Shown here in pieces: positions 42,956 through 51,118 of a DNA stretch of 64,000 nt; the first letter of the stretch is position 1, and every line of letters begins with the position of its first letter. Origin of the DNA: AC-32 sp963736055 (GTDB lineage: Bacteria; Actinomycetota; Thermoleophilia; Gaiellales; Gaiellaceae); NCBI GenBank assembly GCA_963736055.1, contig CAVTNM010000008.1:1550001-1614000 (forward strand). The letters are read 5' to 3'. Both the position numbers and the translations under genes were made by a program. The notes beneath the pieces were generated by a model. It made no database searches. It was not told the origin of the DNA and worked only from the letters and a program-made list of their open reading frames with translations.

Positions 42956-43918
42956 GTGAGCACCCGCGTCCCGGCCGCCGTCGCCGAGCCCGCCCTCGTG
43001 GCCCGGCGGCGGCGGCGCCCCCTCACCGCCGCCGGCTCGTGGAGCGCGCCGTACCTGCTCCTCGTGCCGGCGTCGGTGGTGATCGCCGCCGTGCTGGCGT
43101 ACCCGCTGTACTTCATGGTGCGCCTCTCGCTGGAGCACTACGGGCTCTTCCAGCTCGTCAGGCACAAGGGCGAGTGGGTCGGCACCGCGAACTTCGCCCA
43201 GCTCTTCCACGACCCCGAGTTCTGGCACGTGGTCGCGCGCACGCTCGCGTTCGCGGCGGCAGCGGTCTCGCTGACGATGGTGCTCGGGACGCTGATCGCC
43301 CTGCTCCTCGCGGAGCTCGGCTCGAAGATGCGGTTGCTGCTGACGGCCGGGCTGATCTTCGTCTGGGCGACCCCAGTCGTGGTCGCCGTCGACATCTGGC
43401 GCTGGATGGTCGACTACGAGTTCGGCGTCCTCAACTGGCTGCTGACCTGGCTCCACATCGGGAACTACAACCACCACGACTGGTTCGTGAACCCGTGGAG
43501 CGGCTGGAGCGTGATCACCGCGCTCGTGGTCTGGGGCGCGATCCCGTTCGTCGCGATCACGCTCTTCGCGGGCCTGACCCAGGTGCCGAAGGACCTGGTC
43601 GAGGCGGCGTCGGTGGACGGCGCACCTGCCTGGCGGGTCTTCTTCGACGTCACCGTGCCGCTGATGAAGCCCCTGTTCGTGATCCTGATCAGCCTCTCGA
43701 TCATCTGGGACTTCCAGGCGTTCACCCAGATCTGGGTCATGCTCGACGGTCACCCGGGGCCCGACTACTACGTGATGTCCGTCTACGCGTACCAGAACGC
43801 CTTCGGCCAAAGCGAGTACGGGCTCGGCTCGGCGATCTCGCTCGTGACCGTCGGGATCCTGCTCGTCGTCAGCTTCGTCTACATCCGCGAGATGGTGAAG
43901 ATCGGGGAGCTGTCTTGA
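42956..43918 (+). CDS. Carbohydrate ABC transporter permease (MalF-like)
   Basis: 320 residues with six helices and the EAA loop VPKDLVEAASVDGAPAWRVF (about 206-225) that contacts the ATPase. The N-terminus is Arg-rich cytosolic (ARRRRRPLTAAGSWS). It is a MalF/UgpA/NgcF homologue and would form the channel with the next permease. The start GTG 42956 lies 31 bp after the binding-protein stop. Its stop overlaps the next start (TTGA). Confidence 0.92.
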   Translation: MSTRVPAAVAEPALVARRRRRPLTAAGSWSAPYLLLVPASVVIAAVLAYPLYFMVRLSLEHYGLFQLVRHKGEWVGTANFAQLFHDPEFWHVVARTLAFAAAAVSLTMVLGTLIALLLAELGSKMRLLLTAGLIFVWATPVVVAVDIWRWMVDYEFGVLNWLLTWLHIGNYNHHDWFVNPWSGWSVITALVVWGAIPFVAITLFAGLTQVPKDLVEAASVDGAPAWRVFFDVTVPLMKPLFVILISLSIIWDFQAFTQIWVMLDGHPGPDYYVMSVYAYQNAFGQSEYGLGSAISLVTVGILLVVSFVYIREMVKIGELS

Positions 43919-44745
43919 GGAGGAGCCGGGGCCGGCAGATCGCGCTGAACGCGATCGCGCTCGGCGTGTTCGCCGTGATGATCTTCCCTGTCTACTGGAT
44001 GGTCGCGACGGGGTTCAAGCGCGGCCAGGACATCTTTTCCGACCCGCCTGTCTGGTTCCCGTGGCACCCGACGCTCTCGAACTTCACCGACGCGATCCAC
44101 CACGCCCATTTCTGGGCCTCGGTGAAGAACAGCATCGTGATCGCGGTCGCGGTCGTACTGCTGTCGATGGTGCTGGCGTTTCTGGCGGCTCTTGCGCTCG
44201 CCAAGTTCGGCTTTTACGGGCGGCGCGCATTCATCGTCCTGATCATCGGCGTACAGATGATCCCGCTGACCGCGCTGATCATCCCGATCTTTCTCGTGCT
44301 CTCGAAGGCCAACCAGGTGGACAAGCTCAGCGGCGTAATCGTCACCTACCTGACCTTCGTCCTGCCGTTCACGATCTGGACGCTGCGCGGGTTCATGCTC
44401 GGGGTCCCGAAAGATCTCGAGGAGGCGTCGATGGTGGACGGCACGACTCGCTTCGGAGCGTTCGTGCGCGTGCTTCTGCCGCTCGTGGGACCGGGCCTGG
44501 TGGCGACCTCGATCTTCGCCTTCATCCAGGCCTGGAACGAGTTCATCATGGCCTACGTCCTGCTGCACAGCCCCGAGAAGCAGACGCTCACGCTCTGGCT
44601 GGCGAACTTCACCACGAGCCACGGCACCGCCTGGGGGCCGCTGATGGCGGGGGCGACACTCACGGCTCTGCCGGTGGTGATCTTCTTCGTCCTCGTCCAG
44701 CGCAAGATTGCGTTCGGGCTGACGGCCGGCGCGGTTCGCGGATGA
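43915..44745 (+). CDS. Carbohydrate ABC transporter permease (MalG-like)
   Basis: 276 residues from TTG 43915, which overlaps the preceding stop (TTGA). Six helices, EAA loop VPKDLEEASMVDGTTRFGAF and C-terminal VVIFFVLVQRKIAFGLTAGA are typical of MalG/UgpE/NgcG. The open frame runs upstream inside the MalF-like gene but is not protein-like there. It ends overlapping the NagZ-like gene by 4 bp, tying uptake to intracellular hydrolysis. Confidence 0.92.
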   Translation: MRRSRGRQIALNAIALGVFAVMIFPVYWMVATGFKRGQDIFSDPPVWFPWHPTLSNFTDAIHHAHFWASVKNSIVIAVAVVLLSMVLAFLAALALAKFGFYGRRAFIVLIIGVQMIPLTALIIPIFLVLSKANQVDKLSGVIVTYLTFVLPFTIWTLRGFMLGVPKDLEEASMVDGTTRFGAFVRVLLPLVGPGLVATSIFAFIQAWNEFIMAYVLLHSPEKQTLTLWLANFTTSHGTAWGPLMAGATLTALPVVIFFVLVQRKIAFGLTAGAVRG

Positions 44746-46139
44746 GCCCAGGCGGGCTCGCGCCCGCGGCCTCGGCCTGCGTCTTCCCGGGCTTCCTCGG
44801 CCTCGAGCCGCCGGACTGGCTCCGGCGAGAGCTCGCGAACGGGATCGGCGGGGTCGTGCTGTTTGCGCGCAACGTGAGCGACCCGGAGCAGGTCTCGGCG
44901 CTGGTCTCCTCGCTGCGGGCCGAGAAGCCGGATCTCCTGATCGCGGTCGACGAGGAGGGCGGCGACGTGACCCGGCTCGAGTCCGGGACCGGGAGCTCGT
45001 TCCCGGGGAACCTTGCGCTCGGGGCTGTGGACGACGTCGAGCTGACCCGGCGCGTGGCGGCGGCGATCGGCGGCGAGCTAGCGGCTGCCGGCATCAACCT
45101 CGATCTCGCGCCCGTCGCGGACGTGGTCGTCGACCCGGCCAACCCGATCGTGGGCGTCCGCTCCTTCGGCTCCGATCCCGAGCTGGTCGCGCGGCACGTG
45201 GCCGCCTTCGTGACCGGCCTCCAGAGCGTCGGCGTTGCCGCGTGTGCGAAGCACTATCCGGGTCACGGCGAGACCCCGGCCGATTCCCATCTGGAGCTGT
45301 CGACGGCCGAGGCCGACCGCGAGACGCTGCTTCGGCGCGCGCTTCCGCCGTTTCGCGCGGCCGTCGAGGCCGGCGTCCGCGCCGTGATGACCGCGCACAT
45401 CCGATTTCCCGCGCTGGCCGACGAGCCCGCGACGCTGAGCCCGGAGCTGCTCGACCTGCTCCGTTCCGAGCTCGGGTTCCGGGGGCTCGTGATCACCGAC
45501 GCGCTCGAGATGCGCGCGATCAGCCGCACCTCCGGGATCGCGGCAGGCGGCGTGCGTGCGCTCGCCGCCGGCGCCGACGCGCTCTGCGTCGGTGCCGACC
45601 ACGAGCCGGCCGAGGTCGAGGGCCTGCGAACCGCGGTCGCCGAGGCAGTGGGGGACGGGAGCCTCGCCGAGCAGCGCGTCCTCGAGGCCGCCGAGCGGGT
45701 CCGCGAGACGGCCGCGTGGGCCTCGTCGCCGAGGTCGCATCACGACCGCGCGGCCGGGGCAGAGGCCGCGCGGCGCGCGCTCCGCGTGGAGGGCGACCCG
45801 TCGCTCATCGGAGAGCCCGTCGTGGTCGAGCTCTGGCCGGAGCCGACGATCGCGGCAGGCGAGGCGCACCACGCGCTCGGAGAGCTTCTCGGGGCGGAGA
45901 CGATCAGCGTGCGGAAGGGAGAGTCGCTGCCGCCGCTCGAGAGCACCCGGCCACTCGTCGTCGTCCTGCGCGACGCCCACCGCCACCCGTGGCAGCGCGA
46001 GCTCGCGGTACCCGGCTCGGTCGTGGTGGAGACGGGCCTGCCCGAATGGCGGCCCCCGGATGCGCGAGCCTTCGTGGCCACGTACGGCGCCGGCCGGGCA
46101 AACCTCCAGGCCGCGGCCGAGCTTCTTTCCGGGGCCTGA
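44742..46139 (+). CDS. nagZ: Beta-N-acetylhexosaminidase (GH3, NagZ-like)
   Basis: 465 residues. The GH3 catalytic domain shows LLIAVDEEGGDVTRLESGTG, DLAPVADVVVDPANPIVGVR, the NagZ-specific CAKHYPGHGETPADSHLELS with the Asp-His acid/base dyad, and the nucleophile Asp in ITDALEMRAISRT. About 120 C-terminal residues form an extra domain, making it longer than E. coli NagZ (about 340). No signal peptide, so it is cytosolic: it would split GlcNAc-MurNAc or chitobiose brought in by the ABC system. ATGA overlap with the MalG-like permease. Confidence 0.92.
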   Translation: MSPGGLAPAASACVFPGFLGLEPPDWLRRELANGIGGVVLFARNVSDPEQVSALVSSLRAEKPDLLIAVDEEGGDVTRLESGTGSSFPGNLALGAVDDVELTRRVAAAIGGELAAAGINLDLAPVADVVVDPANPIVGVRSFGSDPELVARHVAAFVTGLQSVGVAACAKHYPGHGETPADSHLELSTAEADRETLLRRALPPFRAAVEAGVRAVMTAHIRFPALADEPATLSPELLDLLRSELGFRGLVITDALEMRAISRTSGIAAGGVRALAAGADALCVGADHEPAEVEGLRTAVAEAVGDGSLAEQRVLEAAERVRETAAWASSPRSHHDRAAGAEAARRALRVEGDPSLIGEPVVVELWPEPTIAAGEAHHALGELLGAETISVRKGESLPPLESTRPLVVVLRDAHRHPWQRELAVPGSVVVETGLPEWRPPDARAFVATYGAGRANLQAAAELLSGA

Positions 46140-46192
46140 GCGCGCGTTTCAGGCAACGTGCGGCCGTGGAGCCGCGGAGCCACTCCGACCAT

Positions 46193-46237
46193 TTGTGCTC
46201 CAGTGAACGAACTCAGAGATTGTTCACTGGAGCACAA
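46193..46237. repeat. 16-bp perfect inverted repeat in the nagZ downstream gap
   Basis: TTGTGCTCCAGTGAAC (46193-46208) pairs perfectly with 46222-46237 around a 13-nt loop. Outer segments 46157-46166 and 46251-46264 can also pair with a bulge. No T-run follows. The rest of the 221-bp gap (46140-46360) holds a 46-codon TTG-started frame (46220-46360) of doubtful status and nothing else I can support. Confidence 0.75.
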
Positions 46238-46360
46238 GAACGTGGGACGCCGGCCGTCGGCACGGTCCTCGGGAGGGGCAACCTCGCGCGCTGGCTCAGC
46301 GAGCGGGACGGGCCGCTCGCGCAGCTCACGGACTTCCGCGCGCTCACGTTGGCGTTGTAG

Positions 46361-47170
46361 ATGCCGCTTCTGCGCCTGCCGGAGCCGTTCGACTTCGACC
46401 TCTCCACCGAGCGCCATCAGTCGTTCGGCCCCGACCTGGCGAATCTCTGGGTCGACGGCGCGCTGCACCGGGTCGTCGGCCCGCGCGAGGTTCGGATCGA
46501 GGCAGCGCCCGGCGGCGTGCGCGTCGAGCCGCTCGACGCCGAGATCCGGCCGGTGGTGCGCAAGCTGCTCGGGGTCGAGTTTGAGCTCGAGCCGTTCTAC
46601 GCGTGGGCCCGCAAGGACCCGGTGCTGAAGCGCCTCACCCGAACGCTCGCAGGCTTCCGGCCGCCGCTCTCGCCCGACCCCTTCGAGAGCCTCGTCACCT
46701 CGATCACGGCGCAGCAGGTCTCGCTGCACGCGGCGTTCGCGATCCGGAACCGGCTCATCCAGCGCTTCGGCCGGCGGGTCGGCGCCGCCTACGCGTTTCC
46801 GACCGCGAAGCGCCTGCGACGGGCGAGCCACGAGGATCTAGTCGCGCTCGGCTTCTCCAACCGCAAGGCCGAGTACGTGCTCGGCCTTGCCACAGAGCCG
46901 GTCGACCTTCACGAGCTCGCCGGGCTTCCCGACGAGGAGGTGAAGGCGCGCCTCGTCACCGTCCGGGGGCTCGGGGAGTGGACCGCGGACTGGTTCCTCG
47001 CACGGCACCTCGCGCGCCCGCGGGCCTGGCCGGCGGGCGACCTTGCTCTGCGGAAGGCGGTGCTCGCCTTCTACCCGGAGGCCGGGGACATCCGCGAGTT
47101 CGGAGCGCGCTTCGACCCGTTCCAGAACCTGACGGCGCACTACCTCCTGACAGGGTCTAGGGTGCGCTGA
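46361..47170 (+). CDS. DNA-3-methyladenine glycosylase (AlkA-type, HhH-GPD)
   Basis: 269 residues. ITAQQVSLHAAFAIRNRLIQ is the AlkA/OGG N-terminal signature, the helix-hairpin-helix is LVTVRGLGEWTADWFLARHL and the catalytic Asp lies just after in PAGDLALRKAV. AlkA-type enzymes excise alkylated purines by base flipping. The ATG follows a TAG stop directly (46358-46360). Its N-terminal 90 residues are the divergent AlkA_N domain. Confidence 0.9.
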   Translation: MPLLRLPEPFDFDLSTERHQSFGPDLANLWVDGALHRVVGPREVRIEAAPGGVRVEPLDAEIRPVVRKLLGVEFELEPFYAWARKDPVLKRLTRTLAGFRPPLSPDPFESLVTSITAQQVSLHAAFAIRNRLIQRFGRRVGAAYAFPTAKRLRRASHEDLVALGFSNRKAEYVLGLATEPVDLHELAGLPDEEVKARLVTVRGLGEWTADWFLARHLARPRAWPAGDLALRKAVLAFYPEAGDIREFGARFDPFQNLTAHYLLTGSRVR

Positions 47171-47200
47171 TCGTGTGTCTTCTCGGGCGGGTGTGCGCCT

Positions 47201-47524
47201 ATGGCTGAAGTGGTCGAGACAAACGACCTCACCGACCCCTCACAGGACGGCTGGGCCCTGGATTACCGGATCCGCCGCGAAGACGGCGAAGAGCTCCACG
47301 CCGAGGTTCGCTGCTGGAAAAAGGCTCACGTTGCGGCCGAGCGGTCGGCAAACACCGACGCGCTCGCGGCGATCGCGGACCGAGGCGCGGTCGCCGTCCT
47401 GGAGTACGCGGAGCTGGTGGAGTCGCCGGCGACACACGGCGCGGTGCTGATCTCGATCTGGTTCGACCCGGCCGACGACGGCAATCTGCGGCGTCGCGTC
47501 AGCTACGAGCGCAGTCCTGGGTAG
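47201..47524 (+). CDS. Hypothetical protein
   Basis: 107 residues, acidic, from ATG 47201: DPSQDGWALDYRIRREDGEE, WKKAHVAAERSANTDALAAI and VLEYAELVESPATHGAVLIS. No membrane helix, one Cys, no motif I recognise. It lies 30 bp after the AlkA-like gene on the same strand and could be co-transcribed. A beta-rich small domain is likely; function unknown. Confidence 0.65.
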   Translation: MAEVVETNDLTDPSQDGWALDYRIRREDGEELHAEVRCWKKAHVAAERSANTDALAAIADRGAVAVLEYAELVESPATHGAVLISIWFDPADDGNLRRRVSYERSPG

Positions 47525-47568
47525 CCTCGAGCGGGAGCGAAACCTCCTCCGCTAGCCTGCTAGCCCGC

Positions 47569-48525
47569 ATGGCTCCAAGCGTTCGCGAAGCGCAGTCCTC
47601 CGACGAGCCGGTCCTCCTCGACCTGCTCGGCGCGATCTTCGAGGAGAACTGGGATCGCCCGTGGCCGCCGCCGGAGGTCACGCCCGCCTCCTTCCAGGGC
47701 AAGCTCGTGCTCCTGGCCGAGGACGAAGGCGAGGCGGTCGGCTTCGCGTTCGGGGACGTCTTCCCGAACGGGTTCGCGCACGTGAACATCGTCTACGTCC
47801 GTCCCGAGCGGCGCCGCGAGGGGATCACCAAGGCGCTCCTGGGGGAGTTTGCCGCGCGAGCGCGCGAGGGTGGCGCGGAGCACGTGACGCTCGACGTCGC
47901 GACGAAGAACGAGGTTGGCAAGAGGGTCTGGCAGCGACTCGGCTTCACCGAGTGGGCCCAGCGGCTGACCGTCCCGATCGAGACGCTGGAGCGCCGCGTC
48001 GGTGAGGAGGAAGAGGGCGAGTCGTTCGCATCCGTCCACGTGCAGACCGACGACTCCGACGCGGTTCAGGCCGCGATGGACAAGTACCTGCCGCGGTTCG
48101 GAGGGACCGACGAGCCTCGCGTGAGCGAACCGCGGAACGGGTGGGTCGCGGTCCACAACGAGCTGCTCGACCGCGACCGGAAGGCGCGCGAGCGCATCGC
48201 CTCCGAGCTCTCCAACGCAACCGCCGCCGTGGTCTGCGCGATCGCCCTCGAGGACGGCGCAGTCGTGCGCTACGCGCTCTTCGAGCGCGGCAGCATCGTG
48301 GACGAGTACGAGTCAGTGCCCGAGTTCCACGGCCCGCTCCCGCCCGGCGATGTCGTCGCCCTCGGCGCCAACCCGACAGTCGTCGCGCGCCTCACCGGCG
48401 CCGACCCGGCCCGCGTCCGCGCAGTCGCTCGCACCGCCTCCAGTCCCGACGAGCTGCCCCGTGCCCCGGAGCTTTTCGACGAGCTCGCCGAGATCCTCGG
48501 CCTCGAGGGCGCTGGGCGTGGGTAA
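47569..48525 (+). CDS. GNAT acetyltransferase with a C-terminal extra domain
   Basis: 318 residues. The first 145 are GNAT: FAHVNIVYVRPERRREGITK (acetyl-CoA loop) and EHVTLDVATKNEVGKRVWQR with LGF. The second half (about 160-318) is a separate acidic domain of unknown type, with VQAAMDKYLPRFGG and ALGANPTVVARLTGADPAR. It may acetylate a protein N-terminus or small amine; substrate unknown. TAGCCT at 47553-47558 is a possible -10, 10 nt before the ATG. Confidence 0.8.
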   Translation: MAPSVREAQSSDEPVLLDLLGAIFEENWDRPWPPPEVTPASFQGKLVLLAEDEGEAVGFAFGDVFPNGFAHVNIVYVRPERRREGITKALLGEFAARAREGGAEHVTLDVATKNEVGKRVWQRLGFTEWAQRLTVPIETLERRVGEEEEGESFASVHVQTDDSDAVQAAMDKYLPRFGGTDEPRVSEPRNGWVAVHNELLDRDRKARERIASELSNATAAVVCAIALEDGAVVRYALFERGSIVDEYESVPEFHGPLPPGDVVALGANPTVVARLTGADPARVRAVARTASSPDELPRAPELFDELAEILGLEGAGRG

Positions 48526-48534
48526 TCTCGCGGG

Positions 48535-49117
48535 GTGACCACCCTCTACACCGCCGAGCGCTGCCCGTATGCGGCTCGCGCGCGGATCACCCTCGCCGAG
48601 AAGGGACTCGACTACGACGCAGTCGAGATCGACCTCGGCGACCGGCCGGCCTGGCTCTACGAGAAGAACCCGCTCGGGCGCGTGCCCGTCTACGAGGAGG
48701 ACGGCGGCTTCGTCCTGCCCGAGTCCGAGGTGATCATGGAGTACCTCGAAGAGCGCTACCCCGAGCCGCCGCTGTGGCCTGCCGACCCGGCCGAGCGTGC
48801 GCTGGGCCGGCTCTGGATCCAGCGGTTCGACGACCGCCTCGGCGACGCGTACTACGCGGTGCGGCGCGAGGTCGAAGGGGCGCGCGAGGAGCTCGATGCG
48901 AAGCTCGCCGAGGCTCGACCGGGTGCTCGAGGGCCAGCCGTACCTCACCGGGCGGGAATACGGCCTCGCGGACATCGGCTACGTGCCGTGGCTGCTGCGG
49001 GCGACCGAGCGGCTCGACGTCCACCTGGATCCGTTCCAGGCCCTCGCGGACTGGCTCGAGCGCCTCGCCGCACGGCCCGCCGTCGCCGCCGAGCGAGAGC
49101 TCGTCGCGGCTGCATGA
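48535..49117 (+). pseudogene. Glutathione S-transferase-like protein interrupted by a frameshift
   Basis: GTG 48535: thioredoxin-fold N-domain TLYTAERCPYAARARITLAE (Cys near the active site), NPLGRVPVYEEDGGFVLPES, then the helical domain. At about 48908-48915 homology moves to the +1 frame: LDRVLEGQPYLTGREYGLAD and on to the stop at 49115-49117. One extra base, or loss of two (expected LAEALDRV), explains it. TAATCT at 48523-48528 lies 6 nt before the start. The rhodanese gene starts inside the last codon (ATGA). Actinobacteria usually lack glutathione, so substrate is open. Confidence 0.78.
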
Positions 49118-49902
49118 GCGGGCTGCCTCCGCTCGTCGACGCCGGCTGGGTACAGGAACACCTGGGCGAGCCCGACCTCGTCCTGGGCGACGTGCGTGGG
49201 CCGAACGCCCACGGCCGCGGGCACCTGCCGGGCTCGATCCCGCTCGTGCTCGGCTCGCCGCCGCCGCTGGCCGATCGCGAGATCGTCCGCGAGTTCGCGG
49301 TCGAGGTGCAGCGGCGGCTCGGCCGCCACGGCGTCACCGGCTCGGAACGCCTCGTCCTGTACGACCGCGGCGACTGCGTCGGAGCAGCGGCCTCCGCTCA
49401 GGCGGCTCTCCTCGCGGGGCACCCGCAGGTCGCCGTGCTCGCCGGAGGAGTCGCGGGCTGGCCGGGCGAGCTCGAGACCGGCGCGACCGAGCTGGAGAAG
49501 ACGAAGCCGAGCCTCGAGCCGCGCCTCGAGGCGGTGCCCACCTGGGAGGAGCTGAGGGACCGGCTCGAAGACCCGGCTCTCACGATCCTCGACGTCCGCT
49601 CCGCCGACGAGTACTCGGGTCGCGGCGGCTACCCGTGCGACCCGCGCCAGGCCCACATCCCGGGGGCGCGCCAGCTCGAGGCCGAGCGCCTCTTCGCCGC
49701 GCCCGGCCGCCCGCACGAGCCCTGGGCGGTGCGGGAGCTCGTCGGGCTGCCCGAGGGCGCCGAGATCGTGGCCTACTGCCACTCGGGCTCGCGCTCGGCC
49801 CTCGCCGCGCTGGCCCTGCGGGCCGCCGGCTACGACGCCCGCAACTACCCGGGCTCGTGGCACGAGTGGTCGCGCCACGAGGACCTGCCGGCGGAGCGGT
49901 GA
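49114..49902 (+). CDS. Thiosulfate/mercaptopyruvate sulfurtransferase (tandem rhodanese)
   Basis: 262 residues with two rhodanese domains: the inactive N-half (LVLGDVRGPNAHGRGHLPGS) and the active C-half (LTILDVRSADEYSGR, HIPGARQLEAERLF) with active-site loop CHSGSRS, Cys222. It transfers sulfane sulfur from thiosulfate or mercaptopyruvate to cyanide or thiols. ATG 49114 overlaps the stop of the interrupted GST gene. A strong terminator follows. Confidence 0.92.
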   Translation: MSGLPPLVDAGWVQEHLGEPDLVLGDVRGPNAHGRGHLPGSIPLVLGSPPPLADREIVREFAVEVQRRLGRHGVTGSERLVLYDRGDCVGAAASAQAALLAGHPQVAVLAGGVAGWPGELETGATELEKTKPSLEPRLEAVPTWEELRDRLEDPALTILDVRSADEYSGRGGYPCDPRQAHIPGARQLEAERLFAAPGRPHEPWAVRELVGLPEGAEIVAYCHSGSRSALAALALRAAGYDARNYPGSWHEWSRHEDLPAER

Positions 49903-49930
49903 GCGGGGCCTCCGCGCGAAGGCCCCGCTC
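49901..49930. terminator. Bidirectional terminator
   Basis: A perfect 11-bp stem (49901-49911 with 49920-49930) with an 8-nt loop between the convergent rhodanese gene and a leftward secreted-protein gene. Confidence 0.75.
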
Positions 49931-49942
49931 GACCACGAAGAG

Positions 49943-51019
49943 CTAGCGCTTCTTTCTCGGCTTGGTCGCCTTGACCTGGTTGCTCGTCACCGCGGCGAGG
50001 TCCTCGCCGATGCACTTGATCGGAAGGCCGGAGGGCGAAGAGCCGACACACGGGGTGCCGTAGTTCTCGAACCGCGCCTGGAAGAACGTCGAGAACTTCA
50101 CCGAGGGACGGGAGAGGGAGTACTTCCCGTTCGCGGGCAGCTTGGAGGTTTTCGCCACCGGAGGCTTGCCGTTGCCGAGGGAGGTGGCGTTCGGCGCCGG
50201 CTGGCCCTTCCGGCCGGCGTACAGGCTGATCTTGATCCCCTTCGCGCTGAGGCCGTTCACCGACAGCTTGCCGACGAGCTTGATTCCCTTCTTCGTCTTG
50301 GCCTTAGCCAGCGTCAGCGACGACGGGAGGCCGACGTACGTCCGCCACTCGACGGTTCCGAGCGCGTTCGGCGTGCCCTTGCCCGGCGTGTAGGGGGTGA
50401 AGATCCCAGCCCACTGATATTGCCCGCGGGGTCCGTTCTTGAAGACACCCTGGATGGTGAAGTCGGCCGCGACCAGCTTCGCCCCGAACGGTGCCCGCCC
50501 CGGCGTCCCCGACGGGACGTCGGGCGGAGACAGGCAGACATCAAGTGTGACCAATGACACCTTCTTGTTCACGAACACCGGGATCGAGATCGTCTGCCCC
50601 TGAAGCTTCGTGTTGAGGATCCACGTCGCCTGGTTGGTCACCCCCGGCGTGCAACGCGCCGCGGCGGCCTGGAGGGCGGGATCGGCTGGGTTGGCGACCA
50701 GCACGTTCCCGACGAGCGGGAACGGCGCGTTGCCCAGGTCGATGAGGTTCGCGATTGCCACGACTCGCCCGATTTTTGTCCCAGGAGCCGCGCTCAGGTT
50801 GGCCCCGTAGCCGGCCGGCGAGAAGATCGTCAGCTTCGCGGTCGGGTCGTCTGTGTCTCCCGTTGCGATGAGCACGTCTGCTGTGATCGCGGCGCCGGGC
50901 CGGTAACTCGACTGCTCGATCGTCAACGACGCTTTGTAGGCGGCGAGCGCCGGTGCGGCAAGCGCGACCCCGAGGAAGCTGGCGCACGCCAGCACTGCCA
51001 AGCGCAATGAAATCTTCAT
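49943..51019 (-). CDS. Secreted protein of unknown function
   Basis: 358 residues. The signal peptide covers about 1-27 (LRLAVLACASFLGVALAAPA), with a strong RBS (AAGAAGGGG) before ATG 51019. The mature part is beta-rich with few Cys (GVTNQ, LDVCLSPPD, TPCVGSS, IKCIGED), including SYRPGAAITADVLIATGDTD and a C-terminal region resembling an Ig-like surface repeat (KLVGKLSVNGLSAKGIKISL). It ends in a basic tail. No enzyme motif. An adhesion or matrix role is a guess. Confidence 0.78.
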   Translation of the reverse strand: MKISLRLAVLACASFLGVALAAPALAAYKASLTIEQSSYRPGAAITADVLIATGDTDDPTAKLTIFSPAGYGANLSAAPGTKIGRVVAIANLIDLGNAPFPLVGNVLVANPADPALQAAAARCTPGVTNQATWILNTKLQGQTISIPVFVNKKVSLVTLDVCLSPPDVPSGTPGRAPFGAKLVAADFTIQGVFKNGPRGQYQWAGIFTPYTPGKGTPNALGTVEWRTYVGLPSSLTLAKAKTKKGIKLVGKLSVNGLSAKGIKISLYAGRKGQPAPNATSLGNGKPPVAKTSKLPANGKYSLSRPSVKFSTFFQARFENYGTPCVGSSPSGLPIKCIGEDLAAVTSNQVKATKPRKKR

Positions 51020-51118
51020 AACCCCTTCTTTCTAGGAGAGACCCCCTGGTGCCACGGTTGAGACGACGGTTTCACCGGAATAGTTAACACGCAAACGCGC
51101 GCAAATAGCTGCCGGGCG

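Noticed and set aside
46220..46360. A 46-codon TTG-started frame before the AlkA-like gene
   Set aside because: It looks somewhat protein-like (NLARWLSERDGPLAQLTDF) but starts inside a hairpin and has no RBS; too weak to call a gene.
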